Of a DNA stretch of 64,000 bases, positions 8,795 through 16,113 are shown in pieces. The stretch is from Sphingomonas sp. Root720 (lineage in GTDB: Bacteria > Pseudomonadota > Alphaproteobacteria > Sphingomonadales > Sphingomonadaceae): NCBI RefSeq assembly GCF_001428605.1, contig NZ_LMID01000014.1:186972-250971 (forward strand), written 5' to 3'. The translations under genes and the position numbers were made by a program. The notes beneath the pieces were generated by a model, which saw only the letters and a list, made by a program, of their open reading frames with translations, ran no database searches and was not told where the DNA came from. Numbering within the stretch: position 1 is the first letter of the stretch; each line of letters begins with the position of its first letter.

Positions 8795-8851
8795 GGCGCC
8801 GGTTCGCTGCCCTAACCTTCGGTTGCCACGGCCGGAGAGCGAACCGGCGCC
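8795..8851. other. long structured element in a gene-free stretch
   Basis: Positions 8795-8808 and 8838-8851 are exact 14-bp inverted repeats (GGCGCCGGTTCGCT and its complement) enclosing 29 bases that contain a small AACC-TTC-GGTT hairpin. No T tract follows, so it is not a standard terminator. A 9-codon frame, MRKRPCPGP, with its ATG at 8765 ends 2 bases before the element. The 360-base gap from 8568 to 8929 holds nothing else I can name. It may be a leader RNA, a small RNA or a processed 5' UTR. Confidence 0.4.
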
Positions 8852-8929
8852 ACCCTTTGGAGGAGCGCGCGGCGGGATAGTTCGCGGCGGGGGTGTCGCG
8901 CCCGCGGCGCGGCGCGCTACAAGGACGGC

Positions 8930-9541
8930 ATGATTCGCCGTCTCCTCCCGATCGCGCTGGCGCTGCTCGCCGTCGTCCCAGCCGCCGCCCCCGCCATCGC
9001 CGCCCCCGCGCCCGCCACCGTCAAGGTCGCGCTGAAGACGAGCGAGGGGACGATCGTCGTCGCGGTCGACACGAAGCGCGCGCCGATCACGGCGGGCAAT
9101 TTCCTGGCCTATGTCGACCAGAAGAAGCTCGACGGCACCACTTTCTACCGGGCCGCGCGCGCGATCGGCAATCCGAAGCGCGGCTTCATCCAGGGCGGCG
9201 TCCACCGCGACGCGCGCCGCTCGCTGCCGCCGATCAAGCATGAGCCGACCACGAAGACCGGCATCCGCCATGTCGACGGGACGATATCGATGGCGCGGCG
9301 CGAGCCGGGATCGGCGATGGGCGAGTTCTTCATCCTGGCCGGGGACGCCCCGGCGATGGACGCCAGGCCCGGCGGCGGCGACGCCAATGCCGGCTATGCC
9401 GCCTTCGGCCGGCTCGTCTCGGGCAAGCCGGTGCTGCAGCGCATCCTGGCGGCCAAGACATGGCCGGGCGGATCGGGATCGATGAAGGGCCAGCTGATCA
9501 GGCAGCCGGTGAAGATCATCGAGGCGAAGCGGGTCGGCTGA
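8930..9541 (+). CDS. periplasmic cyclophilin-type peptidylprolyl cis-trans isomerase
   Basis: A 203-residue protein with signal peptide (MIRRLLPIALALLAVVPAAAPAIAA). The cyclophilin fold is shown by TSEGTIVVAVDTKRAPITAGNF at the start, TFYRAAR...FIQGG in the middle, and ISMARREPGSAMGEFFI followed by YAAFGRLVSG. It catalyses prolyl bond isomerisation in the periplasm (PpiA-like). The canonical Arg of the FHR motif is replaced within FYRAAR, a common variant in this group. Confidence 0.88.
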   Translation: MIRRLLPIALALLAVVPAAAPAIAAPAPATVKVALKTSEGTIVVAVDTKRAPITAGNFLAYVDQKKLDGTTFYRAARAIGNPKRGFIQGGVHRDARRSLPPIKHEPTTKTGIRHVDGTISMARREPGSAMGEFFILAGDAPAMDARPGGGDANAGYAAFGRLVSGKPVLQRILAAKTWPGGSGSMKGQLIRQPVKIIEAKRVG

Positions 9542-9568
9542 GCCGCGCGACCCGCATCGCCCGAGATG

Positions 9569-10057
9569 CTAGCGCGCGGCGTTGGCGAAGGTGCCGTCGA
9601 CCCAGACGAGCGGCGAGATATCGTCATGGTTCACGACATGCTCGACCTCGCCGATGAACAGGGTGTGGGTGCCGACGTCGATCCGCTGGGTGGTGCGGCA
9701 GACCAGGCTGGCCAGCGCGTCGCCGAGCACCGGGATGCCGTCCGGCCCCGCGGCCCAGCCGCCTTCGTCGAAGCGCTCGAGGCCCTTCTTCTTGCCGCTG
9801 AAGATGCCGACGAGATCGCGGTGGCGATCGGCGAGCAGGTTCACGCAGAACAGATCCTCGGCCATCAGCACCGGATGGATGCTGGCGGTGCGGTTGACCG
9901 CGGTGAGGAGGGTGGGCGGCTCGGCGCAGACCGACATCACCGCCGTCGCCGCCATGCCCGTCCAGTTCTCGCCCTTGCCCGACGTGATCAATGCGATCGT
10001 CGTTGCCAGCCGGCGCATCGCGTGGCGGAAGCCATCCTTGATCTCGTCCTCGGTCAC
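9569..10057 (-). CDS. flavin reductase family protein
   Basis: A 162-residue protein. I chose GTG 10057 because a good Shine-Dalgarno (AAGGAG) lies just upstream and the family N-terminus fits. The flavin-reductase-like split barrel is visible: FRHAMRRLATTIALIT, the stretch NWTGMAATAVMSVCAEPPTLLTAVNR that binds FMN, FCVNLLADRH, and HTLFIGEVEHV. Such proteins supply FMNH2 or FADH2 to two-component monooxygenases. No monooxygenase partner is adjacent. Confidence 0.88.
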   Translation of the reverse strand: MTEDEIKDGFRHAMRRLATTIALITSGKGENWTGMAATAVMSVCAEPPTLLTAVNRTASIHPVLMAEDLFCVNLLADRHRDLVGIFSGKKKGLERFDEGGWAAGPDGIPVLGDALASLVCRTTQRIDVGTHTLFIGEVEHVVNHDDISPLVWVDGTFANAAR

Positions 10058-10228
10058 CTTCGTCTCCTTGCCGCTTTTCCAAGCGGCGCTAGAGAATAGG
10101 ACGGCCCGGCGCAATCGCCTCGACGCCCGATCGATCCTTTTGCGGTTATCCGGCACCGCTTTTCTTTTCGTGGTCAAGCGCGTATGGGCGTCGCGAAATC
10201 CCGAAGACCATCCTGAAGAGGCAAGAGT

Positions 10229-10447
10229 TTGGCCAAGGAAGAATTGCTGGAAATGCGCGGGCAGGTCGTGGAACTGCTGCCCAATGCCATGTTCCGCGTG
10301 AAGCTCGAAAATGATCACGAGATTCTCGGCCACACCGCCGGGAAGATGCGCAAGAACCGCATCCGCGTGCTGGTGGGCGACGAGGTTCTGGTCGAGCTGA
10401 CGCCCTATGACCTGACCAAGGGTCGCATCACCTATCGCTTCAAATAA
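10229..10447 (+). CDS. infA: translation initiation factor IF-1
   Basis: A 72-residue S1/OB-fold protein that occupies the ribosomal A site during initiation. The sequence is the canonical IF-1 throughout ([38 protein letters not shown]). The start codon is TTG at 10229, placed 9 bases after an AAGAGG-type ribosome binding site; this start is fixed by the conserved N-terminus MAKEELLEM. It is followed by maf in a probable operon. Confidence 0.97.
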   Translation: MAKEELLEMRGQVVELLPNAMFRVKLENDHEILGHTAGKMRKNRIRVLVGDEVLVELTPYDLTKGRITYRFK

Positions 10448-10460
10448 GAGGGCGGGACCG

Positions 10461-11069
10461 CTGTCCCCGTCCGACTCCCCGCTCGTCCTCGCATCGGGAA
10501 GTCCGCGCCGTGCCGAGCTGATCGGCCGGCTGGGACTCGTGCCCGCCGCGATCGACCCCGCCGATATCGACGAAACGCCGCGCAAGGGCGAGCTGCCGTC
10601 GCCCTATGCCGCGCGCATGGCCGCCGAGAAGGCCGCGCTGGTCGCCGCGCGCCATCCGGGCCGCGCGGTGCTCGGCGCCGATACGGTGGTCGCCGCCGGC
10701 CGCCGGATCCTGCCGAAGACCGACGACGCGGCCGAGGCGCGGGCCTGCCTGCAGCTGCTGTCGGGGCGCCGCCACAAGGTCCATTCGGCGGTCACCCTGA
10801 TCGACGCGGCGGGCATGGCGCGCCACCGGCTGTCGACCAGCACGGTGCGCTTCAAGCGGCTGACCGCCGCCGAGATCGAGGCCTATCTGGACGGCGGCGA
10901 CTGGCGCGGCAAGGCGGGCGGCTATGCCATCCAGGGCTATGCCGAGAGCTGGGTCGCGATGCTGGCGGGCAGCCATTCGGGGGTGATGGGCCTGCCGCTG
11001 TTCGAAACGCGCGCGCTGCTGGCCGCCGCCGGCCTGCTGCCGCCCGGCGCCACCATCGTCGATGCGTGA
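10461..11069 (+). CDS. maf: Maf-like nucleoside triphosphate pyrophosphatase
   Basis: About 202 residues. It hydrolyses non-canonical or surplus nucleoside triphosphates (dTTP/UTP type) to monophosphates. The signature ASGSPRR opens the protein, AADTVVAAGRR-type ADTVV is in the middle, and KAGGYAIQGYAESW near the end is typical of YhdE-type Maf. No ATG, GTG or TTG lies at a suitable place before ASGSPRR. The best start is CTG 10461, eight bases after GAGGG. It overlaps the next gene by 8 bases. Confidence 0.9.
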   Translation: MSPSDSPLVLASGSPRRAELIGRLGLVPAAIDPADIDETPRKGELPSPYAARMAAEKAALVAARHPGRAVLGADTVVAAGRRILPKTDDAAEARACLQLLSGRRHKVHSAVTLIDAAGMARHRLSTSTVRFKRLTAAEIEAYLDGGDWRGKAGGYAIQGYAESWVAMLAGSHSGVMGLPLFETRALLAAAGLLPPGATIVDA

Positions 11070-12063
11070 ATGGCTCTACGAGGCGGGGATCGGGGAAGCC
11101 CGGGCCGCGCTCGTCGAGGATGGCGCCATCGTCACGGCGGAGATCGAGGCCGACGATGACGGCGTGCGCGCCGGCACGATCGCCGAGGTCCGGCTCGACC
11201 GCATCACCGTTCCCGGCCGCCGCGCGGTCGTAAGGCTCGATTCGGGCGAAGAGGCGCTGATCGAGCCGGTGCCGAAGGGCGTATCCGAGGGCGGTCGCCT
11301 GCTGGTCGAGATCCACCGGGCGGCGCTGGCCGAGACCGGCCGGACCAAGCTGGCGCTGGCGCGCCCCGCGCAATCGGGCGCGACGGCCGCCGACGGTCCC
11401 GGCCTGCTGGCGCGGATCGGCGCGGGCGGCGATCCGGTGCGGCAGCTGCACGCGCATCAGCCCGACGCGCTCGAGGCCGCCGGCTGGTCCGAACTGCTCG
11501 AGGAGGCGGCGAACGGGGAAGCGGCGTTCGACGGCGGGTCGCTGCACCTGTCGCTGACCCCGGCGATGAGCCTGATCGACGTCGACGGGTGGCTCGACCC
11601 GGCCGCGCTGGCGGTGGCGGGCGCGGCGGCGGCGGCGCGGATGATCGTGCGGCACGGGATCGGCGGATCGATCGGCATCGACCTGCCGACGGTCGAGGGC
11701 AAGGCGCCCAGGCTGGCCGCGGCCGAGGCGGTCGACGCGATCCTGCCGCAGCCGTTCGAGCGGACCGCGGTGAACGGGTTCGGCTTCCTCCAGATCGTCT
11801 GTCGCCGCGCGCGGCCGTCGCTGCCAGAACGCCTGCGGCGCGATCCGGTGGGCGCCGCCGCCCGCGCGCTGCTGCGCCGCGCCGAACGCACGCCGGGGGC
11901 CGGCCCCCGCACGCTGACCGCGGCGCCCGCCGTGATCGACCGGATCGCGGGCCGCCCCGGCTGGGGACGGGAGCTCGAACGCCGGCTAGGCGCGCCGTTC
12001 GTCTTGCGCGCCGACGCCGGGCTCGCCATATCGGCGGGCCATGTCGACGCGCAAACCCCCTAA
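11062..12063 (+). CDS. short ribonuclease E/G family protein
   Basis: A 333-residue protein, much shorter than RNase E or RNase G. An N-terminal S1-like region (residues 1-85) is followed by the nuclease core, in which two motifs keep the acidic residues of the RNase E DNase-I-like site: SLIDVDGW and GSIGIDLPTV. The Zn-link CPxCxG motif and the tetramer-forming C-terminus are missing. It sits in infA-maf-rne-like-yacG order, with an 8-base overlap to maf and a 23-base overlap to yacG. Confidence 0.85.
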   Translation: MREWLYEAGIGEARAALVEDGAIVTAEIEADDDGVRAGTIAEVRLDRITVPGRRAVVRLDSGEEALIEPVPKGVSEGGRLLVEIHRAALAETGRTKLALARPAQSGATAADGPGLLARIGAGGDPVRQLHAHQPDALEAAGWSELLEEAANGEAAFDGGSLHLSLTPAMSLIDVDGWLDPAALAVAGAAAAARMIVRHGIGGSIGIDLPTVEGKAPRLAAAEAVDAILPQPFERTAVNGFGFLQIVCRRARPSLPERLRRDPVGAAARALLRRAERTPGAGPRTLTAAPAVIDRIAGRPGWGRELERRLGAPFVLRADAGLAISAGHVDAQTP

Positions 12064-12202
12064 ATGTCCCGGCTGCGGCAAGCCGCCGGTCGACGCATAT
12101 GACCCCTTCTGCAGCCAGGGATGCCGCGACCGCGACCTGCTGAAATGGCTCGACGAAGGCTATCGCATCCCCGGCCCGCCGGCCGATCCCGAGGACGGGT
12201 AA
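12041..12202 (+). CDS. yacG: DNA gyrase inhibitor YacG, zinc-binding
   Basis: A 53-residue protein starting at ATG 12041. It has the YacG zinc knuckle with C9, C12, C24 and C28 (CPGCGKPP ... FCSQGC) followed by DRDLLKWLDEGYRIPG, which matches the family helix. YacG binds GyrB and blocks DNA binding by gyrase. The gene overlaps the end of the RNase E/G gene by 23 bases in another frame. Confidence 0.93.
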   Translation: MSTRKPPKCPGCGKPPVDAYDPFCSQGCRDRDLLKWLDEGYRIPGPPADPEDG

Positions 12203-12269
12203 AAAAGCGAAAAGCAGGCTGGACAGGATGCGCAACCCGCCTCTATAGGCACGCCTCCAACGCGCGAGT

Positions 12270-12345
12270 GCCCAGGTAGCTCAGTTGGTAGAGCATGCGA
12301 CTGAAAATCGCAGTGTCGGCGGTTCGACCCCGTCCCTGGGCACCA
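12270..12345 (+). tRNA. tRNA-Phe (GAA)
   Basis: A 76-base cloverleaf. The acceptor arms GCCCAGG and CCTGGGC pair fully, the D arm is GCTC..GAGC, the anticodon stem-loop is GCGACTGAAAATCGC with anticodon GAA, the T loop contains GGTTCGACCCC, and a genomic ACCA end is present. A T5 tract follows at 12346. Accessory DNA begins right after it, as often happens at tRNA integration sites. Confidence 0.97.
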
Positions 12346-12846
12346 TTTTTCTTCCTTTGACGGCGTGATGTGACGAGCCGGCTTCGGCGCGTCGCGATTG
12401 GCCGCAGGAATGCGGGGTTTTGCGCGCGGGCGGTGCATCTGGTGCAGTGCCGGGAGACGCTTTCAGACGAATATAGCCGGGCCTTTTTCGCGGTCCTTCT
12501 CGACCGCCCCCAATTTGGGGTCGGCGGATGCGATGCAATTGAGCGGGCAGAGAGATGCTGCCTTCTCTTCCGGCACGATGCTTGCCCATGAAATGGGCTC
12601 TTTAAGAAGGCGGCATATCGCAACTGCAGCTTGATGCGGATCGCATCGGCCGACCGCCTATTTCGCTTGGCGAGCCTATGACGCCCATCAACCCGCGTAT
12701 TGGGTCTCCATCAGGTCGAGTTCGCGGATGACCGGGATTGCGACAAAGCCGTCGTTGCTGCTCAAAACAATGAATGACGGGTTTCAGACGAACCTGCATT
12801 TGCCTACCTCCCGATATCGACCAAGGAACGATAAGGCTTGGTCGAT
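12346..12846. other. gene-poor stretch after tRNA-Phe
   Basis: About 500 bases without a convincing gene. On the minus strand a short coding-like end (SSNDGFVAIPVIRELD then a stop near 12694) may be a gene remnant. A 9-bp dyad, 12817-12825 with 12837-12845, lies just beyond the antiporter stop and could act as its weak terminator, though no T tract follows. I saw no copy of the tRNA 3' end here. Confidence 0.4.
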
Positions 12847-14160
12847 TTAAGACCGTCCCTCGCCCGCGTCCGGATCGCGTCCATGCTGTCGGTCGAGCAT
12901 CCGCATGGCTGGGGTTACCGTCAGGCCGTGGAGCAGAATCGACAGCAGCGCGACCAAGCCGACTATCGCCCATAGCCGCGCACCCTCATCTATTTTCAGG
13001 TGGTTGAGGCCGTAGGCCAGATAGTAGAACGATCCCACGCCCCGGATCCCGAAAAACGCGATCGTTCTCTTCTCCGAGGGACTTGCCCTAAATCCCATAA
13101 GGGCGATCATACCGCTAACCGGCCGGATGATCAGCAAGATGGCTACCGCCGCCGCCACGTCCACCCATTGCAGTGGCCGGAGGAGACCGGTCATCAGCGC
13201 TCCGCCAAACAACAACAGCAGTACCATCATCGCAAGCCGCTCAACCTGCTCGGTCAGGTCGTGCATCTGCCGGTTGAACTCGTGGTCACGATGCGAGCGA
13301 CGCAGCGTCAACGCGGTTACGAACACGGCCAGAAAGCCATAGCAGTGCAGCAGCTCGGTGACGCCATAGGATACGAAGGTCGCGGAGATAGCGATCAATC
13401 CGTCGCCGGTCTTGGATAGCCTTGTGTCGGCGGGAACGTGGAAGGTGAGCCACCCGAACAGTCGGCCTATCAACCATCCCCCGAGCACGCCGGCAAAAAT
13501 CTCCCAAAGGACGTTGTGCAGCAGCCATTGCTTTGCCCATGGCTCGCCCGTCGTCGCCGCAAGCCCCAAGGCTATAGCGAGATGTACGAACGGGAATGCG
13601 AAGCCGTCGTTCAGACCTGCCTCGGACGTGAGGCCGAAACGCACATCATCCTCTTCTCCGGTCTTTGGCGGGCCGACCTGGACGTCCGACGCAAGCACGG
13701 GATCGGTCGGCGCCAGACTGGCCGCCAGCAGCAGAGCTACCACCCATGGAAGGCCTAGCCACAGCCCGCCGATGGCCGTGATGGCCAGGATGCCGAGAGG
13801 CATCGTGATGGCCAACAGGCGCCAGGTGATATTCCACTTTGCCCAGCTAAAAGGTCGGTCCAACTTCAGCCCCGCACCCATGAGCGCGATGATCACGACC
13901 AATTCGGTGAAACGTTCGGTCACCACGGGATAGCTGAGAGGCAAAGGCCGCAGCGTAACCGCCGGCACGGAGAATATAGCTACGCCAATACCGATGCACA
14001 TGATGGGCAGGGACAGCGGAAGGCGCTTGAGGGCGAGGGGAAGCCAGGCCACCAGCGCTATCAGCAGGCCAGCGCCGATCAGAACGAGGATATAGGGGTC
14101 AGGCGTCGCGCTGATTTGCTGCATCGCCTCCCAACGATGGAACTGCCCCATCGGCTGCAC
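12847..14160 (-). CDS. cation:proton antiporter (CPA1/NhaP type)
   Basis: A 437-residue inner-membrane protein; an internal ATG giving MQQISATPD is the likelier start. About 12 hydrophobic segments are visible. The sequence LLAASLAPTDPVLASDVQVG carries the family's D-P ion-binding region (TDPVLASD), and the later FFGIRGVGSFYYLAY matches the conserved FGIRGxGS helix of NhaP antiporters. It exchanges Na+ or K+ for protons. It stands alone beyond the tRNA and may belong to the accessory region. Confidence 0.88.
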   Translation of the reverse strand: MQPMGQFHRWEAMQQISATPDPYILVLIGAGLLIALVAWLPLALKRLPLSLPIMCIGIGVAIFSVPAVTLRPLPLSYPVVTERFTELVVIIALMGAGLKLDRPFSWAKWNITWRLLAITMPLGILAITAIGGLWLGLPWVVALLLAASLAPTDPVLASDVQVGPPKTGEEDDVRFGLTSEAGLNDGFAFPFVHLAIALGLAATTGEPWAKQWLLHNVLWEIFAGVLGGWLIGRLFGWLTFHVPADTRLSKTGDGLIAISATFVSYGVTELLHCYGFLAVFVTALTLRRSHRDHEFNRQMHDLTEQVERLAMMVLLLLFGGALMTGLLRPLQWVDVAAAVAILLIIRPVSGMIALMGFRASPSEKRTIAFFGIRGVGSFYYLAYGLNHLKIDEGARLWAIVGLVALLSILLHGLTVTPAMRMLDRQHGRDPDAGEGRS

Positions 14161-14743
14161 GGTGCGAGACGGGATGTTGAACTTCGCCGGATCAGCCTGG
14201 CTCCGGACACCACATCGCCTCGATCAAGATTCTCCGTCACGCGCGCCACGGGATCTGGCTTGGCCCGCAGTTGGGTGTCGCGGTGACGACGTACATAACT
14301 GACGGCTCTCGGTAAAAGCCGACCTCCAGATAAAGACCCTGGAATGTCTGGCATGGGGCCGATACCCGACTGGCAGGTTTCAGTGCGGGATTTAGCGAAA
14401 ACTGACGTTTGCGCATCCCGCGACTGGCGTGGCCCTTTCCGACCAAGAGCCGGTTGTTCAGATCATCCACTGCGAACGTCTGCTGCTGCCAGAAGCCGCC
14501 GATGTTATGCTCCGAAGCGAACCGTCAGAAAGGCGCCGTCTGATTCCAACCTTTCGGGACAGCGCTCCGACTTCCGAAAAGCTGGCGTCAAAGCTCCGCA
14601 AAAACAAAAGCCCTCGCTGACACCGTGACCTATCATCATTTCAGCGACCTGAAGGCAGTTTATACCGCATCCCAACTACCGGGCAGGTTTGGCTGCGATC
14701 ATCATCCAAATCGCGTCAATGCGAGGGCTGGTATGTCGATAAA
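14161..14743. repeat. gene-free stretch with short degenerate repeats
   Basis: About 580 bases with no convincing gene. Between 14400 and 14620 several imperfect units resemble those at 28978-29767 and 51852-52426 (CGAAC..C.G..GCC..CTTTC-type words, e.g. GCGAACCGTCAGAAAGGCGCCG). Frames on either strand are short and uncharacteristic. Confidence 0.4.
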
Positions 14744-14757
14744 ATACAATGCTGTAT
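14744..14757. promoter_or_regulatory. operator-like dyad ATACA-N4-TGTAT (site 1, amidohydrolase)
   Basis: Perfect 5-bp arms with spacer ATGC; one more A/T pair extends the dyad on each side. It lies 84 bases upstream of the amidohydrolase start. The same dyad precedes soxB and tetR near 63.2 and 63.97 kb. It looks like a TetR-type operator. Confidence 0.6.
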
Positions 14758-14777
14758 TGCATTTGGCATTTTGATAA

Positions 14778-14791
14778 ATACAGCTCTGTCT
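14778..14791. promoter_or_regulatory. operator-like dyad, imperfect (site 2, amidohydrolase)
   Basis: ATACA-GCTC-TGTCT, one mismatch from the shared dyad, centred 34 bases after site 1 (just over three helical turns). Two sites on one face of DNA would suit cooperative repressor binding. Confidence 0.45.
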
Positions 14792-14840
14792 TGAAGGGGC
14801 CGGGAGTCGCAGTGGCCAGAGACACATACGGAGGAAAGCG

Positions 14841-16073
14841 ATGATCACCATTCTCGCAAACGCTCAAATTTTCGATGGCCTATCCGAAGATTTGGTAGAG
14901 GGGCATATCATCGTCGAGGGCGACTTCATCCGAGACGTCACTCGATCGCAACCCGCTATCACCGATGCACGCATTGTTGAATGCGGCGGCCGCTATTTGA
15001 TTCCCGGCCTGATCGACGCTCATTTCCATACCTACACGCCAAGCTTCGACATCCTTCGAAACGATGCGATGCCGCCCTCGCTGCTGACGTCCCACGGGAT
15101 CAAGATCTTGTCGGGGGCTCTTCATCGAGGTTTCACGACCGTGCGGGACGCCGCTGGTGGGGACATCGGTCTGCGGACCGCCATCGACCAGAAGGTCATC
15201 GAAGGCCCCCGCTTCTTCTTCTCCGGCAAGGCGATTTCCCAGACGGGCGGTCATGGCGATCCCAGGCCCGGCGACCGGTTCAGCCCGTGTGGATGCGCAG
15301 CGGGTTATGATGGTTCAATGTCGCTGGTGGCGGATGGTCCGGACGAGGTGCGCAAGGCGGTGCGCGAAGAACTGCGCAAGGGGGCGACGCAGATCAAATT
15401 GATGCTGTCCGGCGGCGTCATTTCCCCAACCGATCCCATGTGGATGCAGCAGTTCACCGACGAGGAAGTGCTGGCGGCGGTTCACGAAGCGGCCACGCGA
15501 CGGACCTATGTGATGGCGCATGCCCATACCGACGATGCGATCAGGCGCTGTGCCGAGCTCGGTATCCGAACCGTCGAACATGGCACTGAGATATTCGAGG
15601 ACACCGCGCGTTTGCTGGCAGAAAAGGGCACCTATGTGGTTCCGACTCTGGCGGTCGGCAAAGTGCTGTATGACCATGGCCCCCGTCTCGGGATGCCACC
15701 CCTCGCCTTGGAGAAGATCAGAGGGGTCGCCGACCAGACCGCGCAGTCGATCGGCAATTGCATCGCGGCAGGTGTCAAGCTCGGGCTGGGGAGCGACCTG
15801 CTATCGCATGAGTTCCACGGCTATCAGGGTGCCGAACTGGCGCTGAGGGGGCAATATCAGCCCGCGATCGACGTGCTGCGTTCAGCCACCACCATCAACG
15901 CTGAAATTCTTCAGATGACGGGTAAGCTCGGCTGTATCGCACCGGGCGCCTTTGCGGACATCCTCGTGCTTGAGAAGAACCCGCTCGAAGATCTTGCTGT
16001 CTTCCAGGCAGCCGAGCAATTCGCCCTGATCATGAAAGGGGGCGACATCGTCTCGACCTCGCTTAAGGTCTGA
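14841..16073 (+). CDS. metal-dependent amidohydrolase (imidazolonepropionase/Xaa-Pro dipeptidase-like)
   Basis: A 410-residue cytoplasmic hydrolase of the amidohydrolase superfamily. Metal ligands are all visible: H61-F-H63, a probably carboxylated lysine K186 (QIKLMLSGG), H227 and H229 (MAHAHTDD; the two-His pattern of this subfamily), H247 (VEHGTE) and D319 (GLGSDLL). Relatives cut amide bonds in cyclic compounds, dipeptides or mycotoxins such as ochratoxin. The start has a strong GGAGGA site. Two operator-like dyads lie upstream. It opens a plus-strand cluster with a LuxR regulator 40 bases downstream. The substrate is unknown. Confidence 0.88.
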   Translation: MITILANAQIFDGLSEDLVEGHIIVEGDFIRDVTRSQPAITDARIVECGGRYLIPGLIDAHFHTYTPSFDILRNDAMPPSLLTSHGIKILSGALHRGFTTVRDAAGGDIGLRTAIDQKVIEGPRFFFSGKAISQTGGHGDPRPGDRFSPCGCAAGYDGSMSLVADGPDEVRKAVREELRKGATQIKLMLSGGVISPTDPMWMQQFTDEEVLAAVHEAATRRTYVMAHAHTDDAIRRCAELGIRTVEHGTEIFEDTARLLAEKGTYVVPTLAVGKVLYDHGPRLGMPPLALEKIRGVADQTAQSIGNCIAAGVKLGLGSDLLSHEFHGYQGAELALRGQYQPAIDVLRSATTINAEILQMTGKLGCIAPGAFADILVLEKNPLEDLAVFQAAEQFALIMKGGDIVSTSLKV

Positions 16074-16113
16074 TCGAGCGCTTGGTCGATCGTTAGAGGA
16101 GTTCCTCGATACC

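Noticed and set aside
12160-12623. Minus-strand frames across tRNA-Phe
   Set aside because: They read through the tRNA complement and have no coding character.
12346-12846. Second copy of the tRNA-Phe 3' end marking an att site
   Set aside because: I looked for the tail sequence in this stretch and in the gene-free regions further right and saw none.
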